This document shows positions 18,136 through 26,359 of a stretch of DNA of 64,000 bases, in pieces. The first letter of the stretch is position 1; each line of letters begins with the position of its first letter. A model generated the notes under the pieces. The model saw only the letters and a list, made by a program, of their open reading frames with translations, had not been told where the DNA came from and ran no database searches. Made by a program: the position numbers and the translations under genes. The DNA lies in NCBI RefSeq assembly GCF_902829295.1, contig NZ_CADEPL010000030.1, positions 1 through 64,000 of the forward strand, written 5' to 3'. The DNA comes from Vogesella oryzae. GTDB lineage: Bacteria; Pseudomonadota; Gammaproteobacteria; Burkholderiales; Chromobacteriaceae.

Positions 18136-18743
18136 TGCTGAAGGCGCTGCAAAAAATCGATATTACCGGCCCGGTGGGCAAGCTCGAGACCATTGTCATT
18201 CCGGCGGTGGGTGACACCACCGGCATCGCGGTGATCTGTCACCCCAATCCTACCCAGGGTGGCACCAATACCAACAAGGTGATCCAGACGGCGGCCAAGG
18301 CGCTGTCGCAACTGGGTTATGTCTGCTACCTGCCCAATCTGCGCGGTGTCGGCGATAGCGACGGCGAGCACGATTACGGTAACGGCGAGGTGGATGACGT
18401 GCTGGCGGTCATTGCCCACGCCAAGGCCGAGCAGGGCGAGTTGCCGCTGGCGCTGGCCGGTTTCTCGTTCGGCGGTTTTGTCGCCGCGCGGGTGCGCGAG
18501 CGCATCGACGCCGACAAGTTGCTGCTGATGGGCGTGGCGGTCGGCAAGTATGCGATTCCGACGCCGCACGTACCGGCCGATACGCTGGTGATCCACGGCG
18601 AGGCGGACGAGGTGATCCCGTTGTCGGCGGCGCTGGACTGGGCGCGGCCGCAGCATTTGCCGGTGGTGGTGTTTCCGGAGGCGGGGCACTTCTTCCACGG
18701 CCGGCTGGTGCAGCTGGCGGCGATGATCAAACGTTGCTGGTAA
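18135..18743 (+). CDS. Alpha/beta hydrolase of the COG2945 type
   Basis: A 202-aa alpha/beta hydrolase. The oxyanion region is CHPNPTQGGTNTNKV, the nucleophile elbow GFSFGG (Ser near residue 114), the acid lies in HGEADEVIPL and the catalytic histidine in AGHFFHG. This is the pattern of small cytosolic COG2945 hydrolases, whose substrates are mostly unknown. It is coupled to the ferredoxin gene by start-stop overlap and closed by a strong terminator. Confidence 0.85.
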   Translation: MLKALQKIDITGPVGKLETIVIPAVGDTTGIAVICHPNPTQGGTNTNKVIQTAAKALSQLGYVCYLPNLRGVGDSDGEHDYGNGEVDDVLAVIAHAKAEQGELPLALAGFSFGGFVAARVRERIDADKLLLMGVAVGKYAIPTPHVPADTLVIHGEADEVIPLSAALDWARPQHLPVVVFPEAGHFFHGRLVQLAAMIKRCW

Positions 18744-18760
18744 AACGCACCAGGCAATAA

Positions 18761-18791
18761 AAAACGGGCTGCTGTTGCAGCCCGTTTTTTA
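18761..18791. terminator. Rho-independent terminator after the hydrolase gene
   Basis: A 12-bp stem AAAACGGGCTGC/GCAGCCCGTTTT with loop TGTT and T-run, flanked by A-run on the other side, so it is usable in both directions (hydrolase and map converge here). Confidence 0.9.
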
Positions 18792-18792
18792 T

Positions 18793-18812
18793 TGCGGCCA
18801 ACGTTGGCCGCA
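18793..18812. repeat. Palindromic pair of the TGCGGCCAAC repeat
   Basis: A second perfect 20-bp palindrome of two opposed TGCGGCCAAC copies, directly adjoining the terminator at 18761-18791, between convergent genes. Confidence 0.88.
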
Positions 18813-18834
18813 TGCGACCAGCGGAAACGGTCGC

Positions 18835-19635
18835 TTAATGCTTGAATACCGGCTTCGGCGGCGTGCCGTCAGAGGTAGTCAGGATTTCGTAGCCGGTTTC
18901 GGTGACCAGGATGGTGTGTTCCCACTGGGCAGAAAGGCTGCGGTCCTTGGTGACCACGGTCCAGCCATCGGCCAGCATGCGCAGGTGGCGTTTGCCCTGG
19001 TTGATCATCGGCTCGATGGTGAAGATCATGCCGGCTTTCAGTTCCAGGCCGGTGCCCGGCTGGCCGTAGTGCAGCACCTGCGGCTCTTCGTGAAATTTCT
19101 TGCCGATGCCGTGGCCGCAGAATTCCTGTACCACGCTGTAGCCGGCGGCTTCGGCGTGACGCTGGATCACGTTGCCGATATCGCCGAGGCGTGCGCCCGG
19201 CTTCACTTTCTCGATGCCTTTCCACATGCACTCGTAGGTCACTTTGCACAGGCGACGGGCAAAGTCGCTGACTTCGCCGACATAGAACATGCGGCTGGTG
19301 TCGCCGTGGTAGCCATCCTTGATTACGGTGATGTCCAGATTGACGATGTCGCCTTTTTTCAGCGGCTTGTTATCCGGAATGCCGTGGCAGATCACGTGGT
19401 TGATCGAGGTGCAGATCGACTTCGGGTACGGCGTGCCGCCATCGGGTGCGTAGTTCAGCGGGGCGGGAATGGTGCCTTGCACGTTCACCATGTAGTCGTG
19501 GCAAAGCTTGTCCAGCTCTTCGGTGGTGACGCCCGGCTTCACGAACGGGGTGATGTAATCCAGCACTTCGGCGGCCAGACGGCCGGCGATGCGCATTTTC
19601 TCGATGTCTTCCTGGGTCTTGATGACGATGGCCAT
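18835..19635 (-). CDS. map: Methionine aminopeptidase, type I
   Basis: A 266-aa metalloprotease. The five metal ligands of MetAP are visible: Asp in VNLDITV, Asp in HGDTSRMF, His in GHGIGKKFHEEP, Glu in FTIEPMI and Glu in QWEHTILVT. CHGIP holds the active-site histidine. It removes the N-terminal Met from nascent proteins. I chose MAIVIKTQEDIEKMR at 19635 because it matches the family N-terminus; the longer frame adds an unrelated peptide. Confidence 0.95.
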   Translation of the reverse strand: MAIVIKTQEDIEKMRIAGRLAAEVLDYITPFVKPGVTTEELDKLCHDYMVNVQGTIPAPLNYAPDGGTPYPKSICTSINHVICHGIPDNKPLKKGDIVNLDITVIKDGYHGDTSRMFYVGEVSDFARRLCKVTYECMWKGIEKVKPGARLGDIGNVIQRHAEAAGYSVVQEFCGHGIGKKFHEEPQVLHYGQPGTGLELKAGMIFTIEPMINQGKRHLRMLADGWTVVTKDRSLSAQWEHTILVTETGYEILTTSDGTPPKPVFKH

Positions 19636-19728
19636 GCTGTAATCGCTTAATAGGTGAGCAGATAATGATAGCAAATATCAAGTAATTACGGGCGCACAGG
19701 GCGCCCGTTGATAGTTGCCGCCTGGCAA

Positions 19729-20043
19729 TCAGGCCAGGAACTGGTTGGGATAGACCTCGTCGATCAGCGTACGGCAATCGACGATGCGCAGGTCGTTATC
19801 CTTGGCGAAATCCATCAGGAAACGGAACACCGGCGGGTGCAGCTTTTCCATTTTCTTGTCGACTGCTACGCAACGGATGCCGTCGAGCAGCATCGGGCGC
19901 ACAAACTGGTGGTAGGCCAGTTTCTGGTCATCTCCGAACGAGGACAGGATGCCGGCGAGACGTTCGGCCCAGTCGCTGGGGCGGAAGGTGCGGCCTTCGG
20001 AGGTAACACCTTGGATAACAATTTCGTAGGGGTTGCAGATCAT
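19729..20043 (-). CDS. DUF3579 family protein
   Basis: A 104-aa protein with the block YEIVIQGVTSEGRTFRPSDW and later RCVAVDKKME ... FRFLMDFAKDNDLRI, which I recognise as the DUF3579 pattern common in betaproteobacteria. No catalytic motif is known and its function is undescribed. It is on the same strand as map, 93 bp upstream. A GC hairpin (ACGGGCGC/GCGCCCGT) around 19687-19706 lies between the two. Confidence 0.75.
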   Translation of the reverse strand: MICNPYEIVIQGVTSEGRTFRPSDWAERLAGILSSFGDDQKLAYHQFVRPMLLDGIRCVAVDKKMEKLHPPVFRFLMDFAKDNDLRIVDCRTLIDEVYPNQFLA

Positions 20044-20222
20044 GACGTAACCGGGCGCTTGTTCTTGTGGGGTGTGGTCTCTGTCCGTGTCCTGTCTGTT
20101 TTTTATGCGGGCGCTGTTCTGTTAAATATTCGGCCGACAGGTTTGCGGGTTATCCCTCGATTTTAACCGAAAACGCTTATCAAGACACCTGCAAAAAGGG
20201 GGGATTTCCCTAATGGCGTGTA

Positions 20223-22320
20223 TCAGATACGGCGGAATGCCGGCAGCGAGGCCAGCAGTTTCTTGCCGTAGCTCTGGCGTACGATGCGGTTGTCCAGAAT
20301 GGTGACGCGGCCGTAGTCGCTCTCGGTGCGGATCAGGCGGCCAACCGCCTGTACCAGCTTGATCGAGGCTTCCGGCACGGTCAGCTCCACGAACGGGTTA
20401 CCACCGCGCTTCTCGATCCAGCGGGCCAGCGTGCGGCCAACCGGGTCATCCGGCATGGCAAACGGCAGCTTGGCGATGATCACGTGCACACAGGCTTCAC
20501 CCGGCAAGTCCAGACCTTCCGAGAACGAATCCAGCCCGAACAGCACGCTGGCGCGGCCCTCCTTCAGCGCGCTGTAGTGGCGCTCCAGAATCACCGCCTT
20601 GGGCAGTTCGCCCTGGATCAGGATGTACTCGCGCAGACTGGGGTCGAGTCCGTCGGCAACCTCGTTCATCTGCTTGCGCGAGGTGAACAGCACCAAGGTG
20701 CCAACCGCTTCGCTGCAGTCGATCAGCCGCGGCAGCCAGCTGATGATTTCCTTGGTGTGGGCGGAAGGGTCTTTTGGGGTGGCGGCCAGCGGCGGCAGGT
20801 ACAGCTCGCCCTGCTCGCTGAAATTGAATGGCGAATCCAGCGCCACGCAGGTGACTTCCGGCAGCCATTTCAGCCCGGTTTGCGATAGCAGCAGGTCAAA
20901 GTTGCCGAGCGAGCGCAAGGTGGCCGAGGTGAGCAGGGCGCCGGAGACGCGACGCCACAGTGTGGCCGCCAGACTGGCGGCGGCGCTGACCGGCGAGGCA
21001 GAGAAAATGTAATCGCCCTTGCCATCCAGGCGGCGGGTCACCCATTTGGCGATCGGCGGCGCGGCCTCGTCCGGCTCTTTTTCGAACAGATCCCATAGCG
21101 CCACCAGCTGCTCGCACTTGCCGACAAAAAAGCCGGCGTCGGCGCTGGTCTTGTCCAGCAGCAAGGCATCCTGCTGCTTGTCCTTGCGCTGCAGGGTGAG
21201 GGCATCGGCCATGCCGGCCAGATTTTTGTACAGCATGCGCGCCGACAGCGCCATGTTGGCTGCCGGCACTTTCATGTGTTCCGGCAAGGTGCCGTCTTCC
21301 ACCAGCCAGGAGGGCTCCATATTGTCGCTGGCGGCTTCCAGCGACGGCTCGCCCTGCAGCAGCCACAGCCATTCGGTGAGGCTTTCCATGCAGGCGCCGG
21401 CGGCATCGATGGCATTTACCGACAGCTCCGGCTTGTCGATCAGCGAGTCCACGCGGGTGGCCAGTGCCGGCACCTTGTCCAGCCAGGCCATGGCCTGCGC
21501 CACGCTGTGCTCGGCGGCAAACTGGTTGACCGCCTTCTTGGCCAGGTGGTGCGCCTCGTCGATGCAATAGAAACTCTGGTCCGGCGCCGGCAGGATCACG
21601 CCGCCGCCCATGGTGATGTCGGCCAGCAGCAGGTCGTGGTTGGCGACCACCACGTCCACGGTTTCCAGCGTTTCGCGTGCCAGGTAGAACGGGCACTCGG
21701 CACGGTTGGGGCAGCCGGCCTTCAGGCAGCCGTGGCGGTCGTTGGTGACGCGGCGCCACAGGTCGTCCTCGATGTTCTCCGCCCAGGTGTCGCGGTCGCC
21801 GTTCCAGCGGCGGTAGTAGAAGGCATCGGACAGCTGGCGCAGCGCGTCGATCTCCGCCTGCTCCGGGTTGCGCTCCCACAGCGCCATGGTTGGGTCGGGG
21901 GCCAGCAGCTCGCCCTGAGCGTGCTCGGAGGTCAGCTGGTACAGCCTGTATGGGCACAGGTAACGGCCGCGGCCCTTGGCCAGCGCAAAGGTCAGCGCGA
22001 GGCCGCTTTTCTCGATCAGGAACGGCAGGTCGCGGTTGACCAGCTGTTCCTGCAGCGCAATGGTGGCACTGGTGACCACCAGCTTCTTGTTGCGGCACTT
22101 GGCCATCACGCCGCCGGCCAGCAGGTAGGCCAGACTCTTGCCGACGCCGGTAGGCCCTTCCACCACGGCAATGCTCTCGCCATTGCGCTCCACTGCCTCG
22201 CCCTCGGTATTCGGCGGCAGCGAGCGGCCGAAGGCGTTGGCGATCTCGGCCAGCATGCGGCGCTGGGCGGCACGCGGGCGGAAACCCGGCAGGTTGTCGG
22301 CAATGGCGCGGTAGTGGTAC
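20223..22320 (-). CDS. dinG: ATP-dependent DNA helicase DinG, 5' end lost at a junction
   Basis: A superfamily 2 helicase of the XPD/DinG type. Walker A is EGPTGVGKS, the DEAH box CIDEAHH, and the late motif VQAVGRLIRTESD. Cysteines in LCPYRL and HGCLKAGCPNRAECPFY fit the Fe-S cluster. It unwinds DNA with damage or R-loops. Family-like sequence (YRAIADNLPGFRPRAAQRR) continues upstream of the first ATG at 22256 to about 22320, where the frame runs into a phage-derived inverted repeat and a TAG (22326-22328). By comparison with E. coli DinG about 14 N-terminal residues and the start are missing. Either the gene is disrupted, or the junction is an assembly error. Confidence 0.85.
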
Positions 22321-22508
22321 TGCCCCTAATAAACCCTGTCAGACCGGAGTCGAGAGCACGCTTGATCTGCAACTCTCCATAGGCATTGGCCGTCGGGGGC
22401 TTTGTCAGTCGGCGAAAAGGTTGTGGCCTCGACGGCCAATGCCTATGGAGAGTTGCAGATCAAGCGTGCTCTCGACTCCGGTCTGACAGGGTTTATTAGG
22501 GGCAGTAC
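22317..22508. repeat. Perfect 79-bp inverted repeat (fold-back) at the dinG/prophage junction
   Basis: Arms 22317-22395 and 22430-22508 are exact reverse complements, separated by 34 bp. The right arm is in the reading frame of the tail-fibre fragment, so the left arm is an inverted copy. Beyond the left arm the sequence is dinG, beyond the right arm tail fibre; both share the arm end (GTAC). Such a fold-back is typical for a rearrangement breakpoint or a chimeric read or assembly. Confidence 0.9.
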
Positions 22509-22881
22509 GGTCGATGCTGCCGCTGTTGGGATGTCAATCGGTGATGTCTCCGGGACGGGGGCTGCCATTGATTTGAGCGGTGGCGCCATTCGTTTCTATC
22601 TGAATCCCGGTAACTCGACGAGCGGGTCGCGGATGCTCATCAACAACAGCGGGCGGTTGCTAGTGGGTACGTCATCCGACTCTGGGTTGGATATGGTCCA
22701 GGTTAATGGCAGTTTGCAGGCCACTGTCCTGCGAACTGCCTCCTACACCAAGGCTACCGTACCAGCGGCCAGTGCCTACCCGCGCGGCATCATCTACGTA
22801 TCCGATGCGGCTGGCGGTGCGGCCATGGCGTGGAGTAACGGCACCAGCTGGATTTCGCAGCTGACAAACGTGGCCATCTGA
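22396..22881 (+). pseudogene. Phage tail-fibre protein, C-terminal fragment
   Basis: The open frame begins inside the fold-back and lacks a credible start; the first possible one is a TTG at 22402 with no ribosome-binding site. The remaining 160 residues show the features of a tail fibre or structural protein end: TANAYGELQIKRALDSGLTGFIRG, FYLNPGNSTSG, SGRLLVGT, and the closing IIYVSDAAGGAAMAWSNGTSWI, a common C-terminal motif of phage fibre proteins. The upstream part of the gene is missing from this window. The protein would bind the host surface. Confidence 0.7.
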
Positions 22882-22893
22882 TAAAGGAAAATC

Positions 22894-23286
22894 ATGAAAT
22901 ACCCTTACGAAGTGCTGGTGCGGCTGTCGGCCGCTGGCGTGGTCGGTGCCCATGTGGTGTTTGCCGCCGATATGGAAAACCCGCTCACGGGTGAGGTGCA
23001 AACCCAGATCGGCAATGCCGAGCCGTTGGCGCTGGCCGATGGTCAGGCTGGTTTGTCGCTGGCCGAAGTGCTGGGCACGGTGGCCTCGCAAGCGCTGCTG
23101 GATCGTGAATCGGCCGTGGCTGCGGAGGCGCTGGCGCAGCAGCAGCTGTCTGCGGCCAACCAGGTGCTGCAGGAAGTCACTGCCGAGCGGGATGCCGCGC
23201 AGTCCAGCATCGCCACCCTGCAGGCGCAGATCGTCCAGTTACAGGCTGCGCTGTTGGCGGTCGGTGTGCAGAGTGCTGCGCAATGA
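22894..23286 (+). CDS. Phage hypothetical protein with C-terminal coiled coil
   Basis: A 130-aa protein that follows the tail-fibre end by 12 bp, with AAAGGAAAATC before the ATG. The N-terminal half is a compact beta-rich region (YEVLVRLSAAGVVGAHVVFA). The C-terminal half (residues ~75-125) is a heptad-like coiled coil rich in Ala, Gln and Glu. The position suggests a tail-fibre accessory or assembly protein. I do not recognise a family. Contains one TGCGGCCAAC repeat (23151-23160). Confidence 0.6.
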   Translation: MKYPYEVLVRLSAAGVVGAHVVFAADMENPLTGEVQTQIGNAEPLALADGQAGLSLAEVLGTVASQALLDRESAVAAEALAQQQLSAANQVLQEVTAERDAAQSSIATLQAQIVQLQAALLAVGVQSAAQ

Positions 23287-23573
23287 GTGTTCTGATCATC
23301 CTGCTGATAGCGCTGCAACTGGCCGACATACTGACCACCGTGTATGGCTTAAAACTGGTTGGTGTCCGTGAGGTCAATGGCCTGCTGGCGCCGGTCATGA
23401 ATTGCATGGGCGTGCTGCCATCGCTTCTGCTGTTCAAGGGGCTATTCGTCGCACTGCTGCTGATCGTGCGCCCGCCTGACTCGCCGTGGCTATGGCTGCT
23501 TGCGCTGTACTACGCCGCAGTCATCATCAATAACTGCCGCACCATCATCCAGGCCCGCAAATCGCGGGCCTGA
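23283..23573 (+). CDS. Small phage membrane protein
   Basis: A 96-aa protein that overlaps the previous gene by ATGA. Three or so hydrophobic segments are visible (LIILLIALQLADILTTVYGL, LLLFKGLFVALLLIV, LWLLALYYAAVIINNC). DxxTT in the first segment resembles DUF5658-like membrane proteins. It may be a holin or a holin partner; this is inferred from size, topology and the neighbouring lysis genes. Confidence 0.55.
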   Translation: MSVLIILLIALQLADILTTVYGLKLVGVREVNGLLAPVMNCMGVLPSLLLFKGLFVALLLIVRPPDSPWLWLLALYYAAVIINNCRTIIQARKSRA

Positions 23574-23593
23574 TGCATTTGTGGCGCATCAAT

Positions 23594-23614
23594 CCCGGCG
23601 GCAGGCCGGGTTTT
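23594..23614 (+). terminator. Terminator-like hairpin between phage genes
   Basis: CCCGGC/GCCGGG with a 5-nt loop and a short run of four T, 17 bp before the next start. Weak. Confidence 0.45.
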
Positions 23615-23631
23615 CATCCAAGGGGGAAATA

Positions 23632-24204
23632 ATGGCGCGATTCAAGGCGGGACTATGGATGGCGGTGGGGGTGTTTGTAGCCGGCGTTATCGCCGCGTTG
23701 ACCTTCCGGACTGCGCTGGCGGCTGTCGTGGCCACGGTGCTGGCCAGCGTCAGCGGCCTGGCGTATGCCGGTGCCAGTGGTGCAGGCAAGGCGGGCGCGG
23801 TGGGGGCTGGGGTGCATCTGCCGGCCTTTATCGGGTCGCTGTTCGGAGCGGCGCTGCAATGGCAGCAGACGCAGGGGCGGCCCAATCCGGAGCGGGTGTT
23901 GCTGGCGGTGGTGTCGATGGTGTCGGCGTACTTCGGTAGCCTGCTCACCGCCGAGCTGTGGCCGACGCTGGGCGCTGGCGCGGTGGGGTTGGGTGGTGTG
24001 ATTGCGGCCAACCTGGCGGTGCCGATGATCGATGCGCTGCGTGTGCTGCTGCTGGCCGTGCGCGATGCGCTATTGGCGCTGCTGCACGATATTCCGTGGC
24101 TGCGGCGGCTGATTTCCAGCCGACTGGGCGCGCCGGCTGCTGCGGCGCAACCGCCATCCACAGAAACGGTGGATAACCCTGTGCAAGACCATGCCGGCGG
24201 CTAG
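23632..24204 (+). CDS. Putative phage holin-like membrane protein
   Basis: A 190-aa hydrophobic protein with four or five membrane segments (GLWMAVGVFVAGVIAALTF, AAVVATVLASVSGLAYAG, HLPAFIGSLFGAALQW, VLLAVVSMVSAYFGSLL, and LGAGAVGLGGVIAANLAV). The C-terminal ~60 residues are polar and probably cytoplasmic. AGGGGG precedes the ATG. Among the lysis genes the likely role is a holin, but at 190 aa with a tail it is longer than most class I-III holins, so function is inferred. Confidence 0.5.
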   Translation: MARFKAGLWMAVGVFVAGVIAALTFRTALAAVVATVLASVSGLAYAGASGAGKAGAVGAGVHLPAFIGSLFGAALQWQQTQGRPNPERVLLAVVSMVSAYFGSLLTAELWPTLGAGAVGLGGVIAANLAVPMIDALRVLLLAVRDALLALLHDIPWLRRLISSRLGAPAAAAQPPSTETVDNPVQDHAGG

Positions 24205-24245
24205 TCCCGCAGTACTTGCTCATGCTGTTGCGTAAAAAATAACCA

Positions 24246-24270
24246 GCCCGCCATGCGCGGGCGTTTTGTT
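24246..24270 (+). terminator. Terminator-like hairpin between phage genes
   Basis: GCCCGC/GCGGGC with loop CATGC, then GTTTTGTTTTG, 16 bp before the metallophosphoesterase start. Confidence 0.6.
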
Positions 24271-24285
24271 TTGAAAGGGTGGCTG

Positions 24286-25506
24286 ATGGCTAAGAAAGTC
24301 AGCGAAGCGGATTTCCTGCGGCTGTTGGAGCAGCACGATGTGGCCGAGGTGGCGCGGCAGCTTGGCATCAGCGACCGCGCGGTGCGCAAGCGTCGCCAGC
24401 GCATCCGCGAGCGTGGCAATGTGGCGGCGGTCCAAGCTGCCGCGAAGCCGGAGGCCAAAGCCACAGACCCGGAAGTGCGCGCGCTGCGAGCCCAGTTGCG
24501 GGCGATCACCAGCGAGAAGCTGGACGCAGACTACGTGCGCCGCAAGATCATCGGCTTGGCTAAAGCGCCAATTGACACGCCGGACTGGCTGGTGCAGCGC
24601 CGCGCGCAGGCTGGCGACCTGGGTGTGCCAACCTTGTTTGCCAGCGACTGGCACTGGGCCGAGAAAGTGGACCCGCGTCAGATCGGTGGCGTCAACGAGT
24701 ATGACCTGGCGATTGCCCATCGCCGCGCCCGCAAGATGATCGAGCGCACCATTCATCTGCTGCGCAACTGCATGGCCGGCGCCAGCTATCCGGGCATCGT
24801 GTTTGCGCTGGGTGGCGACATGGTGAGCGGTGATATTCACGAAGAGCTGCAGGCCACCAACGAAATGGAAATCATGCCCACGGTGCTGGATCTGGTTGGG
24901 GTGCTGCAGTGGTGTATCCAGCAGCTGGCAGACGAGTTCGGCAGGGTGTTCGTGCCATGTGTGTCCGGCAACCACGGCCGTAACACCAAGAAGATCCGCG
25001 CCAAGGGGCGCAACCATACCAGCTTCGACTGGCTGATGTATGGCATCCTGGCCAAGCTGTTCGAGGCGGATCCGCGCGTCACCTTCCTGATTCCGGAAGG
25101 GTCGGACGCCAGCTGGCGCGTCTATGGCATGCGCTACCGCCTGTCGCACGGTGATCAATTCCGCGGTGGCGACGGCATGATCGGTGCGCTCGGGCCGATC
25201 ATCCGTGGCGATCACAAGAAGCGCAGCCGCGATGGCCAGATCGGCGAAGGCTACGACGTGCTGATGATCGGCCACTTTCACCAGCTCATCCAGCTGCAGC
25301 GCCTGATCGTCAACGGCAGCCTCAAGGGCTACGACGAATACGCCTACGCCAATAACTTCGGCTTTGAGCGCGCGCGGCAGGCGCTGTGGATCACTCACCC
25401 GGAGCATGGCATCACCTTCAGCATGCCGGTGAATGTGGATGACGCGCCAAAGTTGGCCGCAGACGAGGCGGCGGCGGGGTGGGTGAGCTGGCGGGATTGT
25501 GCTTAG
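24286..25506 (+). CDS. Phage metallophosphoesterase with N-terminal helix-turn-helix
   Basis: A 406-aa protein. Residues ~1-45 form a helix-turn-helix (LLEQHDVAEVARQLGISDRAVRKRRQRI), and a basic linker follows. The core is a calcineurin-like phosphoesterase with motifs SDWHW (D and H metal ligands), GGDMVSG, SGNHGRN (variant of GNHD/E), SHGDQF and GHFHQ. Such HTH-phosphoesterase proteins occur in tailed phages, with DNA or nucleotide processing suggested but no proven substrate. AAAGGGTGG precedes the chosen ATG. It is the largest intact gene of the phage segment. Confidence 0.75.
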   Translation: MAKKVSEADFLRLLEQHDVAEVARQLGISDRAVRKRRQRIRERGNVAAVQAAAKPEAKATDPEVRALRAQLRAITSEKLDADYVRRKIIGLAKAPIDTPDWLVQRRAQAGDLGVPTLFASDWHWAEKVDPRQIGGVNEYDLAIAHRRARKMIERTIHLLRNCMAGASYPGIVFALGGDMVSGDIHEELQATNEMEIMPTVLDLVGVLQWCIQQLADEFGRVFVPCVSGNHGRNTKKIRAKGRNHTSFDWLMYGILAKLFEADPRVTFLIPEGSDASWRVYGMRYRLSHGDQFRGGDGMIGALGPIIRGDHKKRSRDGQIGEGYDVLMIGHFHQLIQLQRLIVNGSLKGYDEYAYANNFGFERARQALWITHPEHGITFSMPVNVDDAPKLAADEAAAGWVSWRDCA

Positions 25507-25721
25507 AGGATGTAGCTCAGTAGTAGCGCGCCAAGGATGAAAACTGCTGCTGCAGCTACCTTGCCGGTCCCCCATGCTTGTGACCTGGCTTCGCGCTCGT
25601 CGCCAAGCTCCAGCCGCGCGTGGTGCAGCGCCATCTGGTAGACCACGATATCGATGATGCCGGCAAAGCCTGCCAGCCAGAAAAATGGCGTGATTCGATC
25701 GAGAAACGGTTGCAGGTCCAT
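25503..25721 (-). CDS. Small membrane protein on the opposite strand of the phage segment
   Basis: A 72-aa protein with two hydrophobic segments (FFWLAGFAGIIDIVVYQMAL and VAAAAVFILGALLLSYIL) split by a charged stretch. AGGAGA lies at the right distance before the ATG. All other genes of the segment are on the plus strand, so this one would be read from its own promoter, as accessory 'moron' genes often are. It could be a superinfection exclusion or holin-control protein, but nothing in the sequence proves this. Confidence 0.5.
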   Translation of the reverse strand: MDLQPFLDRITPFFWLAGFAGIIDIVVYQMALHHARLELGDEREARSQAWGTGKVAAAAVFILGALLLSYIL

Positions 25722-25777
25722 GTCGCTGTCTCCTGGTGGTTGTCGACCAGCTTAACAAACCATTTGCATATTTCAAG

Positions 25778-25799
25778 CCCCGCCAAGTGCGGGGTTTTT
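25778..25799 (+). terminator. Terminator-like hairpin before the dNMP-kinase-like gene
   Basis: CCCCGC/GCGGGG with loop CAAGT, followed by five T. It sits 17 bp before the start of the next gene. Confidence 0.7.
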
Positions 25800-25816
25800 C
25801 CTTTTGTGGAGAGGCT

Positions 25817-26359
25817 ATGTTGCCGAAAATCGTCGTCCTGGCCGGTGTTGCCGGTTCGGGTAAGTCCACCATCGCGGCCGAGTTGGTCAAGCATGGCTAT
25901 CAGGTAGTCAAATTCGCCGGCTTGCTCAAGGACATGATCCGCGCGCTCGGCTTGACCGATGCCGAGATCGAGGGCGATCTGAAAGAAAAACCGTGCGCGT
26001 TGCTGGGCGGACAAACGCCGCGTCACGCTATGCAGACACTCGGCACCGAGTGGGGGCGGGAACTCATCGCACGGGATATCTGGGTCAATGCCTGGCGGCG
26101 CAAGGTCGAGGCGGTGCTGGCAAGTGGCGGCCGGGTGGTGGTGGATGACTGCCGTTTCCCCAATGAGCTGAACGCTGCGCTGGCGCTGGGCGGCGTGGCC
26201 GTGCGTCTGGTGCGTGATGGTGCTGGCACGGTAGCGCATGCCAGCGAAAGCGGGCTGGACGAAGTGAAAATGCCGGTGGTGTATAACGACCATCTTCCCC
26301 CGTGCGTGGCGGGTGATTTGCTGCGTTTGCTGCCGGTGATCGCGCCATGCCGCTGCTGA
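25817..26359 (+). CDS. Phage deoxynucleoside-monophosphate-kinase-like P-loop protein
   Basis: A 180-aa P-loop protein. Walker A is GVAGSGKS near residue 9, followed by FAGLLKDMIRALGL. QTLGTEWGRELIARDIWVNAW and VVVDDCRFPNELNAAL are segments typical of phage T4 gp1-like dNMP kinases. It would phosphorylate dNMPs for phage DNA synthesis. GGAGAG precedes the ATG. It overlaps the endolysin start by 13 bp. Confidence 0.72.
   Translation: MLPKIVVLAGVAGSGKSTIAAELVKHGYQVVKFAGLLKDMIRALGLTDAEIEGDLKEKPCALLGGQTPRHAMQTLGTEWGRELIARDIWVNAWRRKVEAVLASGGRVVVDDCRFPNELNAALALGGVAVRLVRDGAGTVAHASESGLDEVKMPVVYNDHLPPCVAGDLLRLLPVIAPCRC

Noticed and set aside
22106-22372. Minus-strand frame that fuses the inverted tail-fibre arm to dinG DNA in another phase
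   Set aside because: It is a by-product of the fold-back: the first 19 residues are tail fibre, the rest is dinG in the wrong phase. It is useful as evidence of the junction but not a gene.
22317-22508. Tail-fibre inversion switch (Gin/Cin-type) at the inverted repeat
   Set aside because: The arms are 79 bp and abut dinG rather than an alternative fibre end, no recombinase gene is visible, and no cross-over-site-like core could be recognised. The rearrangement or artefact reading fits better.
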